Shown here: in pieces, positions 1-5,152 of the stretch | How the letters are laid out: each line of letters starts with the position of its first letter | Numbering within the stretch: position 1 is the first letter of the stretch | DNA from: an uncultured Lachnospiraceae bacterium | GTDB taxonomy: Bacteria > Bacillota > Clostridia > Lachnospirales > Lachnospiraceae | NCBI GenBank assembly: GCA_934418055.1 | Contig: CAKRWX010000181.1 | Span: 1-5,449 of the forward strand | Length of the DNA: 5,449 nucleotides | Direction of reading: 5' to 3' | Notes under the pieces: model-generated | Databases searched by the model: none | What the model was told of the DNA's origin: nothing | Seen by the model: only the letters and a program-made list of their open reading frames with translations | Position numbers and translations under genes: made by a program

Positions 1-491
1 TCAATGGTAATCACCGTTGTAACCTGGCTTAAATCAATGTCCTGAGACATCGCCAGCATGACCGGGACCGCCGGCGTTGCTACTGGAAGAACCGTCTCCA
101 CTGGAATCTCTGTCGGTGTCGCCGGAAGAATCTCAAATCCTGGTAATTCTTCCCCGCCTGGGATCACTCCATCTTCCGTAAACTCCTCATCTTCTGGAAT
201 CTCTTCCTCTGGAATGTCCTCGTCCTCATAATCCGCTTCCGTATCCGTTGCCACAGACCAGTTTTCTTCCTCTATAACAACTGACCTTCGACCCGCCTCG
301 GTATCCGTTGCTATAGGCAGTTTTTTTATCCCCCAAAAATCTGCCCCAGACTCCGCTGGCTCCTCATCATTTCCCGCAGTCAGCCATTCTACATCTGATG
401 CCATATCCGCATATACCGGCATCTGTACGGAGGACGCGATCATTGCGCCTGCCACCAGGCCCGCTGCCCATGTTCTCCACCGTTTTCTCAT
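1..491 (-). CDS. Secreted acidic protein of unknown function, partial (C-terminus beyond the left edge)
   Basis: The reading frame opens at the ATG at 491-489 and stays open to base 1, giving 163 visible residues with no stop. The start is supported by GGGAGGTG about 7 nt upstream. Residues 1-28 form a Sec signal peptide: basic start MRKRWR, a hydrophobic AAGLVAGAMIASSV core, and a type I signal peptidase site after VYA (residue 28). The mature part begins DMASDVEW. Residues 42-115 are strongly acidic (for example DYEDEDIPEEEIPEDEE) and look disordered. They are followed by a Pro/Thr/Val-rich stretch near 117-144, then a more ordered SQDIDLSQVTTVITI at the edge that may open a folded domain. 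The hexapeptide ATDTEA occurs twice, 20 residues apart (61-66 and 81-86). No cell-wall sorting signal is visible, but the C-terminus is missing. The gene is divergent from the two-component operon, which may regulate it. I do not recognise the family; 'extracellular or surface protein' is inferred from the signal peptide only. Confidence 0.8.
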   Translation of the reverse strand, partial: MRKRWRTWAAGLVAGAMIASSVQMPVYADMASDVEWLTAGNDEEPAESGADFWGIKKLPIATDTEAGRRSVVIEEENWSVATDTEADYEDEDIPEEEIPEDEEFTEDGVIPGGEELPGFEILPATPTEIPVETVLPVATPAVPVMLAMSQDIDLSQVTTVITI

Positions 492-539
492 CCTCTGCAC
501 CTCCCATTTTCATCTCTGCTTTCGCATTTGCTTACCTTA

Positions 540-568
540 AGCATACCGATTTATTTTTTGAGAATCAA
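540..568 (-). promoter_or_regulatory. Candidate sigma-A-type promoter of the divergent secreted-protein gene
   Basis: Read on the minus strand there is TTGATT (568-563), a 17-nt spacer, then TATGCT (545-540). Both boxes match the consensus at four positions or more, and the spacing is ideal. Initiation would fall near 533, leaving a leader of about 40 nt before the ATG at 491. This is a sequence match only. Confidence 0.5.
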
Positions 569-606
569 CGGAATTGACACAAGATGTAAAAATCTGTCAT
601 GAAATG

Positions 607-626
607 TCAGTTTTCGACAGGGTTCG
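607..626 (+). promoter_or_regulatory. Tandem 10-bp direct repeat, candidate LytTR regulator binding site
   Basis: TCAGTTTTCG (607-616) is followed directly by ACAGGGTTCG (617-626); seven of ten positions agree. The repeat ends 4 bp before the -35 box of the response-regulator promoter. LytTR regulators typically bind two direct repeats roughly one helical turn apart, often with a CAGTT-like core, next to the -35 box, and the first copy contains CAGTT. Nearby there are further TGTCA/GACA copies (576-579, 596-600, 605-609, 617-619). Binding by the 711-1442 product is an inference. Confidence 0.35.
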
Positions 627-630
627 CAAA

Positions 631-659
631 TTGATTTTACTTATATTTTTCTTTATAAT
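631..659 (+). promoter_or_regulatory. Sigma-A-type promoter of the two-component operon
   Basis: TTGATT (631-636), a 17-nt spacer, then a perfect TATAAT (654-659). Transcription would start near 666, giving a 45-nt leader that carries GGAGGA (695-700) before the ATG at 711. Within the leader, AGGACAGTCCT (669-679) is a short perfect dyad of unknown significance. Confidence 0.65.
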
Positions 660-710
660 AAGTTTATCAGGACAGTCCTTGTCCCATTTATCACGGAGGA
701 ATAAACGCCT

Positions 711-1442
711 ATGCGTATTGCGATCATAGAAGACCAACGGGAAGACGCGGAAACTTTGCTGCGCTTCTTATGTCAATGGTCCGAGGAACATTGTATTTCC
801 CTGGTTCCGGAGCCAGAACATTTTCTTTCTGGAGAAGATTTCCTGCATTCCTTTACAGGAGGAAGTTACGACCTTTTATTTCTTGATATTTATATGAGGG
901 ATCTAAATGGCATGGAGACAGCCAGACAAATCCGAGGCACGGATCCGGACTGTAAGATCATTTTTACTACCACTTCCACTGAATTCGCGGTGGATAGTTA
1001 CGACGTGGGCGCTTCCTGGTATCTGGTAAAGCCTTATACCTATGACAATTTTGTCAAAGCCATGCGGCATTGTGAGGCAGAAGTCTTAGAGCAGCATCAG
1101 TCTATTTTTCTCCCAGGTGAGAACCAGCAGAGCCGGATTTTCCTGCACCAGATCAGTTATGCAGAACAACAGGGACGTTATGTACTGATCCATTTTCTGG
1201 ACGGTACCTGTCAGAAATATTCCATCCGGCACGGGGAACTGACATCGCTTTTACTGGCTTACCCCTATTTCTGTGACTGTGTCCGTGGAATTGTGGTGAA
1301 TTTCGAAGCTGTTGACAGCCTGATGCGGGACCATTTTCTTCTGAAGGACAAAACTCCCATCCCCATCAGCCGCTTAAAATATGAAAAAGTACGGGAAAAT
1401 TTCCTTTCCTTTTTCTACAACCGAACAAGAGGAGGACATTAA
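711..1442 (+). CDS. LytTR-family (AgrA/LytR-like) response regulator
   Basis: This is a cytoplasmic DNA-binding response regulator of 243 aa, the usual length for the family. Residues 1-120 are a receiver domain: acidic pocket E7-D8 (IAIIEDQ), phospho-acceptor D59 (YDLLFLDIYM), Thr/Ser-rich end of beta-4 near 86-90 (FTTTST), and the conserved K107-P108 (YLVKPY). Residues about 135-238 are a LytTR domain, seen in SRIFLHQISYAEQQGRYVLI, a mid-domain CVRGIVVNFEAV, and the closing PISRLKYEKVRENF. LytTR domains bind DNA through a beta-rich fold, usually at paired direct repeats, and a repeat of that form lies upstream at 607-626. The start is the first ATG after GGAGGA with a 10-nt spacer. The gene abuts the kinase gene, so the two form a cognate pair. 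The regulator and output domains are clear, but the regulon is not known from the sequence. Confidence 0.93.
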   Translation: MRIAIIEDQREDAETLLRFLCQWSEEHCISLVPEPEHFLSGEDFLHSFTGGSYDLLFLDIYMRDLNGMETARQIRGTDPDCKIIFTTTSTEFAVDSYDVGASWYLVKPYTYDNFVKAMRHCEAEVLEQHQSIFLPGENQQSRIFLHQISYAEQQGRYVLIHFLDGTCQKYSIRHGELTSLLLAYPYFCDCVRGIVVNFEAVDSLMRDHFLLKDKTPIPISRLKYEKVRENFLSFFYNRTRGGH

Positions 1443-2759
1443 ATGCGATACTTTTTATCCTACACGGCCCTGCTTCCAGCAGCTATCCTGTGTTATCTTC
1501 CGGTCATCCACCATGTCCGTGTGCGGAGAACACTTCTGATTTTTGGCGGAATCCCATTATTTCTCCTCTGGGCATTCATCGGAGGCATCTTAGGACAAAT
1601 GTTCCATGTGGGATTTTATCTCTGGCTGGCTCCTATGATTCCATTGTTTGCCGTATTTTTCTATTTCAGTACCAGTCTTTCCATCTGGAAAAGTATCAGT
1701 ATCCTTCTGGCTGTGGGCGCTGTCTTTTCTACCATCGGAAATCTGGCTGTCATGGCTGACGCTCTGATCGCACCAGATGGATCTCCAACCCTTTTTACCA
1801 TTCCCGGCTGTCTGATCTTCAATGCCCTATCCTGGGGAATCACCCTGGCTGTCTGGTATCCGGCTACCCATGCGGCCCGCTGGCTTTTAGACGATCTGGC
1901 AACACCGCACACCTGGTATGTGTTCTGGATTTTCCCTACAGCATTCTGGATCACCAACCGCCTAATCCGGCCTCGGTATTACAGTACCTTGTATACCAAC
2001 CGGGTCATGCAGTTTTATCCGCTGCTGAATCTGGTACTTTTAGGGATTCTTCTCTGCTTCTATCTGATGTTTTATCTGATGGCAAAAGGATTGATCAAAA
2101 ACATGAAACTGGTCCAGGAAAATGAATTCTTCCAGCTTCAGTCCGCCCAGTACCGGACCCTGCAGAGGACCATCGACGAGACCCGCATGGCACGTCACGA
2201 CCTGCGGCATCATTTTACAGTCTTGTCCGGATACGCGGCAAATAGCGATATGAAAGCAATCCAGGAATACTTAACCTCCTGGCAGAATTCCCTGATGCCG
2301 AAGGCAGTCTATTCCTACTGCAAGAATCCGGCAGTCAATAACGTGCTGGGATACTACGCAAGACTTGCCGGGGAAAGCGGCATTTCCATCGATATTTCTG
2401 CCAAATTGCAGGAGCCATTAATCATCCCGGAACCGGAATTCTGCGTTCTGTTGGGCAATCTTCTGGAAAACGCAGTGGAAGCCTGTAAAAAGCAGACTGT
2501 TTCTTCCAAGATTCATGTCCGTGTGCTACAGACAACCCCATCTCTGATCTCTTTGACCATTGATAACACCTGTTCCGAGCCGCCCCGCTGGCATGAAGGC
2601 AGACTCCTCTCTTCCAAACACGACGGAAATGGCATAGGAACCCGGTCAGCGAAAAATATCGCGGCCCGCTATCACGGCGACGCCCGGTTTGAATGGAAAA
2701 ATGGCATGTTCTGTGTGTCAATTCTGCTAAATCCGCATGGCGAAGAGATGTTTTCATAA
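1443..2759 (+). CDS. Membrane sensor histidine kinase with GHKL ATPase domain (AgrC-like)
   Basis: This is a 438-aa sensor kinase, the expected partner of the LytTR regulator. The N-terminal half (about residues 5-217) has roughly six or seven hydrophobic segments, near 5-21, 31-52, 56-75, 83-105, 118-140, 155-172 and 192-217. It has no large extracellular loop and no PAS or HAMP domain, the layout of peptide-sensing AgrC-type kinases. A helical linker (about 220-250) leads to the H-box ARHDLRHHF, with H252 the likely phosphorylated histidine. The ATP-binding domain follows: N-box NLLENAVEAC (N343), G1-type LTIDNTC (D374, N375) and G2-type GNGIGT (395-400). The start is fixed by GAGGAGG inside the end of the upstream gene, 7 nt before the ATG; stop and start codons are adjacent, so translation is probably coupled. 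The ligand is unknown and no agrB/agrD-type genes are in the window. No strong terminator follows before the P-II promoter. Confidence 0.93.
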   Translation: MRYFLSYTALLPAAILCYLPVIHHVRVRRTLLIFGGIPLFLLWAFIGGILGQMFHVGFYLWLAPMIPLFAVFFYFSTSLSIWKSISILLAVGAVFSTIGNLAVMADALIAPDGSPTLFTIPGCLIFNALSWGITLAVWYPATHAARWLLDDLATPHTWYVFWIFPTAFWITNRLIRPRYYSTLYTNRVMQFYPLLNLVLLGILLCFYLMFYLMAKGLIKNMKLVQENEFFQLQSAQYRTLQRTIDETRMARHDLRHHFTVLSGYAANSDMKAIQEYLTSWQNSLMPKAVYSYCKNPAVNNVLGYYARLAGESGISIDISAKLQEPLIIPEPEFCVLLGNLLENAVEACKKQTVSSKIHVRVLQTTPSLISLTIDNTCSEPPRWHEGRLLSSKHDGNGIGTRSAKNIAARYHGDARFEWKNGMFCVSILLNPHGEEMFS

Positions 2760-2798
2760 GACAATCGTTCCAAAAATAATCTTTTTTCAAAAAAATGT

Positions 2799-2826
2799 TT
2801 GACAAATTCATTTTCAGCGGTATAAT
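2799..2826 (+). promoter_or_regulatory. Consensus sigma-A promoter of the P-II/ammonium transporter unit
   Basis: A perfect TTGACA (2799-2804), a 16-nt spacer and a perfect TATAAT (2821-2826). The predicted start is near 2833, about 74 nt before the P-II start codon. Such a strong core promoter suggests that control acts after initiation, which fits the terminator-like structure immediately downstream. Confidence 0.75.
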
Positions 2827-2835
2827 GATGAACTA

Positions 2836-2881
2836 TATTGAACGAGGGCGTTCCCAATAAACAGGGGAAACGCCCTTTTTT
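2836..2881 (+). terminator. Leader attenuator: intrinsic terminator with overlapping alternative hairpin, upstream of P-II gene
   Basis: The terminator is GGGCGTTCCC (2846-2855) pairing with GGGG-A-AACGCCC (2864-2875, one bulged A), followed by six T (2876-2881). The alternative hairpin is TATTGAACG (2836-2844) with CGTTC-CC-AATA (2849-2859), loop AGGG, 9 bp with a two-base bulge. The two cannot coexist because both use 2846-2859. The structure lies between the promoter and the P-II gene, so RNA from that promoter must pass it. It could also terminate read-through from the histidine kinase gene. The pairings are seen in the sequence; regulation by a switch is inferred. Confidence 0.6.
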
Positions 2882-2906
2882 CATTTCTGAAAAAGGAGGA
2901 TGGGTT

Positions 2907-3245
2907 ATGAAAAAACTGGAAATCATCGTAAGACCGGAAAAGCTGGAAGATTTAAAAACAATCTTGGAGGGCTGCAAGGTAAATGGTATTATGATCAGCA
3001 ATGTCATGGGTTACGGCAACCAGAAAGGTTACAAGCAGATGTACCGTGGTACTGCGTACACCGTCAATCTTCTCCCGAAAATGAAGGTAGAAACCGTGGT
3101 TTCTGAAAATACCGCCGAAGAAATCATTGATAAGGTGGTTAAAGAAATCAACACCGGCAATTATGGCGATGGCAAGATCTTTATCTATGACGTGCAGGAT
3201 GCTGTCCGTATCCGTACTGGCGAGCGTGGCGAAACTGCTCTGTAA
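2907..3245 (+). CDS. glnK: P-II nitrogen regulatory protein (GlnK/GlnB family)
   Basis: This is a 112-aa P-II signal protein, the standard length. P-II trimers bind ATP/ADP and 2-oxoglutarate, and the GlnK type docks on Amt channels to block ammonium entry when nitrogen is plentiful. The start MKKLEIIVRPEKLEDLK is the classic P-II N-terminus, and AAGGAGG lies 7 nt upstream. The T-loop spans about 37-55 with YGNQKG (Q39, the 2-oxoglutarate/Mg-ligand position) and YRGTAY, with Tyr at 51, the site uridylylated in proteobacteria. Thr at 49 replaces the usual Ala/Ser. The B-loop is TGNYGDGKIFIYD (83-95, K90) and the C-loop contributes R101 and R103 (VRIRTGERGE). The amt gene follows 181 bp downstream on the same strand, so this is the cognate GlnK. 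Whether Tyr51 is modified in this organism cannot be told. Confidence 0.95.
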   Translation: MKKLEIIVRPEKLEDLKTILEGCKVNGIMISNVMGYGNQKGYKQMYRGTAYTVNLLPKMKVETVVSENTAEEIIDKVVKEINTGNYGDGKIFIYDVQDAVRIRTGERGETAL

Positions 3246-3296
3246 TTTTTATCATTTTTGTAATTTAGATATCCCCCACGTAAAGAATTTCATATG

Positions 3297-3380
3297 TGCG
3301 GCAATCCCCTATACACCCCCATATAATGCCGCAAATGTAACCACTGGCAGGTGAAGGAGCCTGCATGCGGTTTCTTTTTT
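3297..3380 (+). promoter_or_regulatory. Attenuator-like alternative RNA structures between the P-II gene and amt
   Basis: The segment CCGCA (3329-3333) has two partners. Upstream, TGCGGCA (3297-3303) pairs with TGCCGCA (3327-3333) over 7 bp. Downstream, CCGCA pairs with TGCGG (3366-3370), enclosing an inner hairpin GCAGG (3347-3351)/CCTGC (3360-3364) and ending directly on TTTCTTTTTT (3371-3380). The downstream fold resembles an intrinsic terminator. In the upstream fold the T-run is detached from the remaining stem by 6 nt, which should weaken termination. The loop of the upstream hairpin is C-rich (CCCC, CCCCC). No convincing new promoter was found in 3246-3426, so amt is probably read through from the P-II promoter. 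No known riboswitch class was recognised. Confidence 0.5.
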
Positions 3381-3426
3381 GCAAATTCTTTACTGTATAC
3401 AAAATACAATCTAGGAGGTCACGATT

Positions 3427-4662
3427 ATGGAAGAAGTTTTAAAAGAAGTATTCGGAATCTGGTTTTTGATTGGCGCTGCTTTCGTATTTTTCATGCAGGC
3501 CGGATTTGCAATGGTAGAAACTGGTTTTACCCGCGCCAAGAACGCCGGTAACATCATTATGAAAAACCTGATGGATTTCTGTATCGGAACTGTGGTTTTC
3601 ATGTTCTTAGGCTTTGGTATTCTCCTTGGTGAAGATACGTTAGGCGGCTTCATCGGAATTCCCACCCTTGGGATTGTAACCGATTACGCTAATTTTGACT
3701 GGTCTAATTTCGTATTCAACCTGGTATTCTGCGCTACCACCGCTACCATCGTATCCGGCGCCATGGCAGAACGTACCAAATTCCTTTCTTACTGTATCTA
3801 TTCCGCTGTTATTTCTGCTGTTGTTTATCCGATTGAAGCACACTGGATCTGGGGCGGCGGCTGGCTGGCAGCAAGAGGCTTCCATGATTTCGCCGGTTCC
3901 TGCGCCATCCACATGGTAGGCGGCTTCACCGCTCTGATCGGTGCATGGATGGAGGGGCCTCGTATTGGCAAATACAACGCAGACGGCACCCCAAACGCAA
4001 TTCCCGGACATAACATCGTCATCGGCGCTTTAGGCTGCTTTATCCTGTGGTTCGGCTGGTATGGCTTCAATGGCGCCGCAGCGACCAACGGCCCACAGTT
4101 AGCTTCTATCTTTGCTACTACCACCATCGCTCCTGCAGTGGCAACTGTCACCTGTATGATCTTTACCTGGATCAAATATGGAAAACCGGATGTTTCCATG
4201 TGTCTGAATGCTTCGTTAGCCGGTCTTGTAGCTATCACCGCAGGCTGTGACGTAACCGATGCCATGGGTGCGTTCTTCATCGGTATCGTATCTGGTATTT
4301 TAGTTGTATTCGGTGTCTGGTTCTGTGATTATGTGATCCACGTGGATGACCCAGTTGGTGCAGTTGCCGTTCATTTCTGCAACGGTGTCTGGGGTACCAT
4401 CGCAGTTGGTTTATTCGCTACGACTTCCGCTCCATCCAGCGAGATCAACGGCCTGCTCTACGGCGGCGGATTTACACAGCTGATCATTCAGTTAACTGCA
4501 ATTGCGTCTGTTCTTTTATGGACCGGAATTACCATGACCATCGTATTTAAGATCATTGATAAAACCATCGGTCTTCGAGTTACTGATCAGGAACAGATCG
4601 AAGGTCTGGATCTCCATGAGCATGGCATGAACGCATACTTCGGTTTCCGGATTGACCGCTAA
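3427..4662 (+). CDS. amt: Ammonium transporter (Amt/MEP/Rh family)
   Basis: This is a 411-aa ammonium channel of the cytoplasmic membrane, near-typical length, with about 11 transmembrane segments and no cleaved signal peptide evident. AGGAGG lies 8 nt before the ATG. Family signatures are the N-terminal GFAMVETGFTRAKNAGNI (26-43), CATTATIVSGAMAER (102-116), and the Amt signature DFAGSCAIHMVGG (154-166) with D154 and the first pore histidine H162 (E. coli AmtB D160 and H168). The second pore histidine is H316 in VAVHFCNGVWGT (E. coli H318). F101 and F214 match the gating phenylalanines F107 and F215. By eye, the E. coli S219 position is Ala here (GFNGAAAT, 213-220). The cytoplasmic tail EGLDLHEHGMNAY (392-404) is the conserved region that Amt proteins use with GlnK. 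The neighbouring P-II gene agrees. Expression probably depends on read-through past 3371-3380. Confidence 0.96.
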   Translation: MEEVLKEVFGIWFLIGAAFVFFMQAGFAMVETGFTRAKNAGNIIMKNLMDFCIGTVVFMFLGFGILLGEDTLGGFIGIPTLGIVTDYANFDWSNFVFNLVFCATTATIVSGAMAERTKFLSYCIYSAVISAVVYPIEAHWIWGGGWLAARGFHDFAGSCAIHMVGGFTALIGAWMEGPRIGKYNADGTPNAIPGHNIVIGALGCFILWFGWYGFNGAAATNGPQLASIFATTTIAPAVATVTCMIFTWIKYGKPDVSMCLNASLAGLVAITAGCDVTDAMGAFFIGIVSGILVVFGVWFCDYVIHVDDPVGAVAVHFCNGVWGTIAVGLFATTSAPSSEINGLLYGGGFTQLIIQLTAIASVLLWTGITMTIVFKIIDKTIGLRVTDQEQIEGLDLHEHGMNAYFGFRIDR

Positions 4663-4922
4663 GTAGTTGTTTTACTCTCCTCAAACTGTTTAATCATTCT
4701 TAACTTCTCCTGGCGGCTTAGTTTTTTGATCGCCGCCTCCCGCCGCAGGGCCTCAGGTTTGGTCTCGTACTCCTCGTAATAGACCAACACCACAGGCCTG
4801 CGGCTTTTTGTATATTTGGCACCTTTTCCGGCATTATGGGCTTCTACCCGTTTTTCCAGATGGTTTGTCCATCCACAGTACAGTGTGCCGTCGGCACACC
4901 GCAGCAAATAGGTGTAATTCAT
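4659..4922 (-). CDS. Small GIY-YIG nuclease-domain protein (UPF0213, YhbQ/YazA type)
   Basis: This single-domain GIY-YIG protein of 87 aa starts MNYTYLLRCADGTLYCGWT. The first strand YTYLL and LYCGWT (14-19) correspond to the GIY and YIG motifs. They are followed by LEKRVEAHNAGKGAKYT (22-38) with R25 and H29, and KPEALRREAAIKKLSRQEKL (55-74), whose E62 is at the position of the metal-binding glutamate. This matches the stand-alone UPF0213 family, whose cellular role is poorly defined; members are annotated as putative endonucleases. The frame stays open upstream to an ATG at 5093, but the start at 4922 is chosen because the family similarity begins there, AGGAG (4935-4931) lies 8 nt upstream, and the 5093 ATG has no ribosome site. 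The stop overlaps the amt stop tail-to-tail by 4 bp. Catalytic activity is not established by sequence. Confidence 0.88.
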   Translation of the reverse strand: MNYTYLLRCADGTLYCGWTNHLEKRVEAHNAGKGAKYTKSRRPVVLVYYEEYETKPEALRREAAIKKLSRQEKLRMIKQFEESKTTT

Positions 4923-4959
4923 GTTCGTTTCTCCTGCTGTAAGCTGGTTATTGCTTCCG

Positions 4960-5094
4960 TAGGTCTTACGCTTTCTGCGAAACCTAAGTCTATGTAGATA
5001 TGTAGACGGCTCCCGGCGTTTGCAATCCACCGCCAGCCGCCCAGGTTGCCCTGAATCTATCTGAAAGCACCAGCTGGATGCCAGAACCGGCATC
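4960..5094 (-). other. Inverted-repeat-rich 5' leader or possible structured RNA upstream of the GIY-YIG gene
   Basis: The 230-bp stretch 4923-5152 has no recognised gene. Read on the minus strand, several hairpins can form in order. GATGCC/GGCATC with a 6-nt loop lies at 5094-5077. A 9-bp stem with a 3-nt bulge (CGGCT-GGCG against CGCC-GGG-AGCCG) lies at 5039-5007. GTCTA/TAGAC is at 5007-4988. TAGGT/ACCTA, enclosing CGC/GCG, is at 4986-4960. No T-run follows any of them, so they are not ordinary terminators. No known riboswitch was recognised. A structured leader, a small RNA or a dispersed repeat are all possible. Confidence 0.3.
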
Positions 5095-5116
5095 GGGTTT
5101 GTTAATCTTATACTGT

Positions 5117-5145
5117 ATTATATCCTGGAAAATGGATTTTGTGCA
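5117..5145 (-). promoter_or_regulatory. Candidate promoter for the GIY-YIG gene and its leader
   Basis: On the minus strand there is TGCACA (5145-5140; four of six -35 positions), a 17-nt spacer and a perfect TATAAT (5122-5117). Initiation near 5110 would give a leader of roughly 190 nt that includes all the hairpins at 4960-5094. It lies just after the stop codon of the upstream LysM gene. Confidence 0.4.
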
Positions 5146-5152
5146 TGGTATT

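Noticed and set aside
574..602. A perfect TTGACA (574-579) as -35 of a rightward promoter
   Set aside because: No acceptable -10 lies 16-18 nt downstream (TCATGA at best), whereas TTGATT-N17-TATAAT at 631-659 is much better.
2838..2906. Extended P-II start at a TTG at 2838
   Set aside because: It would lie almost at the predicted transcription start, inside the hairpin, with no ribosome site; the canonical P-II N-terminus begins at 2907 after AAGGAGG.
3258..3286. Separate promoter after the P-II gene (TTGTAA-N17-TAAAGA)
   Set aside because: The -10 box matches only three of six positions.
3345..3364. Sigma-54 promoter before amt (TGGCAG...TGCA)
   Set aside because: The spacing between the GG and GC elements is wrong; the sequence is better explained as the inner terminator hairpin.
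2836..3380. ANTAR-protein antitermination hairpins, known for nitrogen genes in Clostridia
   Set aside because: ANTAR targets are tandem hairpins with six-base loops carrying A at position 1 and G at position 4. The loops here are AGGG and, at best, GAAGGA, so the rule is not met.
3640..4280. Long open frames antisense to amt (3640-4011 and 3825-4280)
   Set aside because: They have no domain similarity and no ribosome sites; they are by-products of amt codon use.
4712..4737. GGCGGC/GCCGCC inverted repeat as an amt terminator
   Set aside because: No T-run follows, and it lies inside the GIY-YIG coding sequence, where codon use explains the bases.
4923..5093. N-terminal extension of the GIY-YIG protein starting at 5093
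   Set aside because: It has no ribosome site and no recognised similarity, and its ATG lies inside an inverted repeat; the internal ATG at 4922 has a good ribosome site and is where the family similarity begins.
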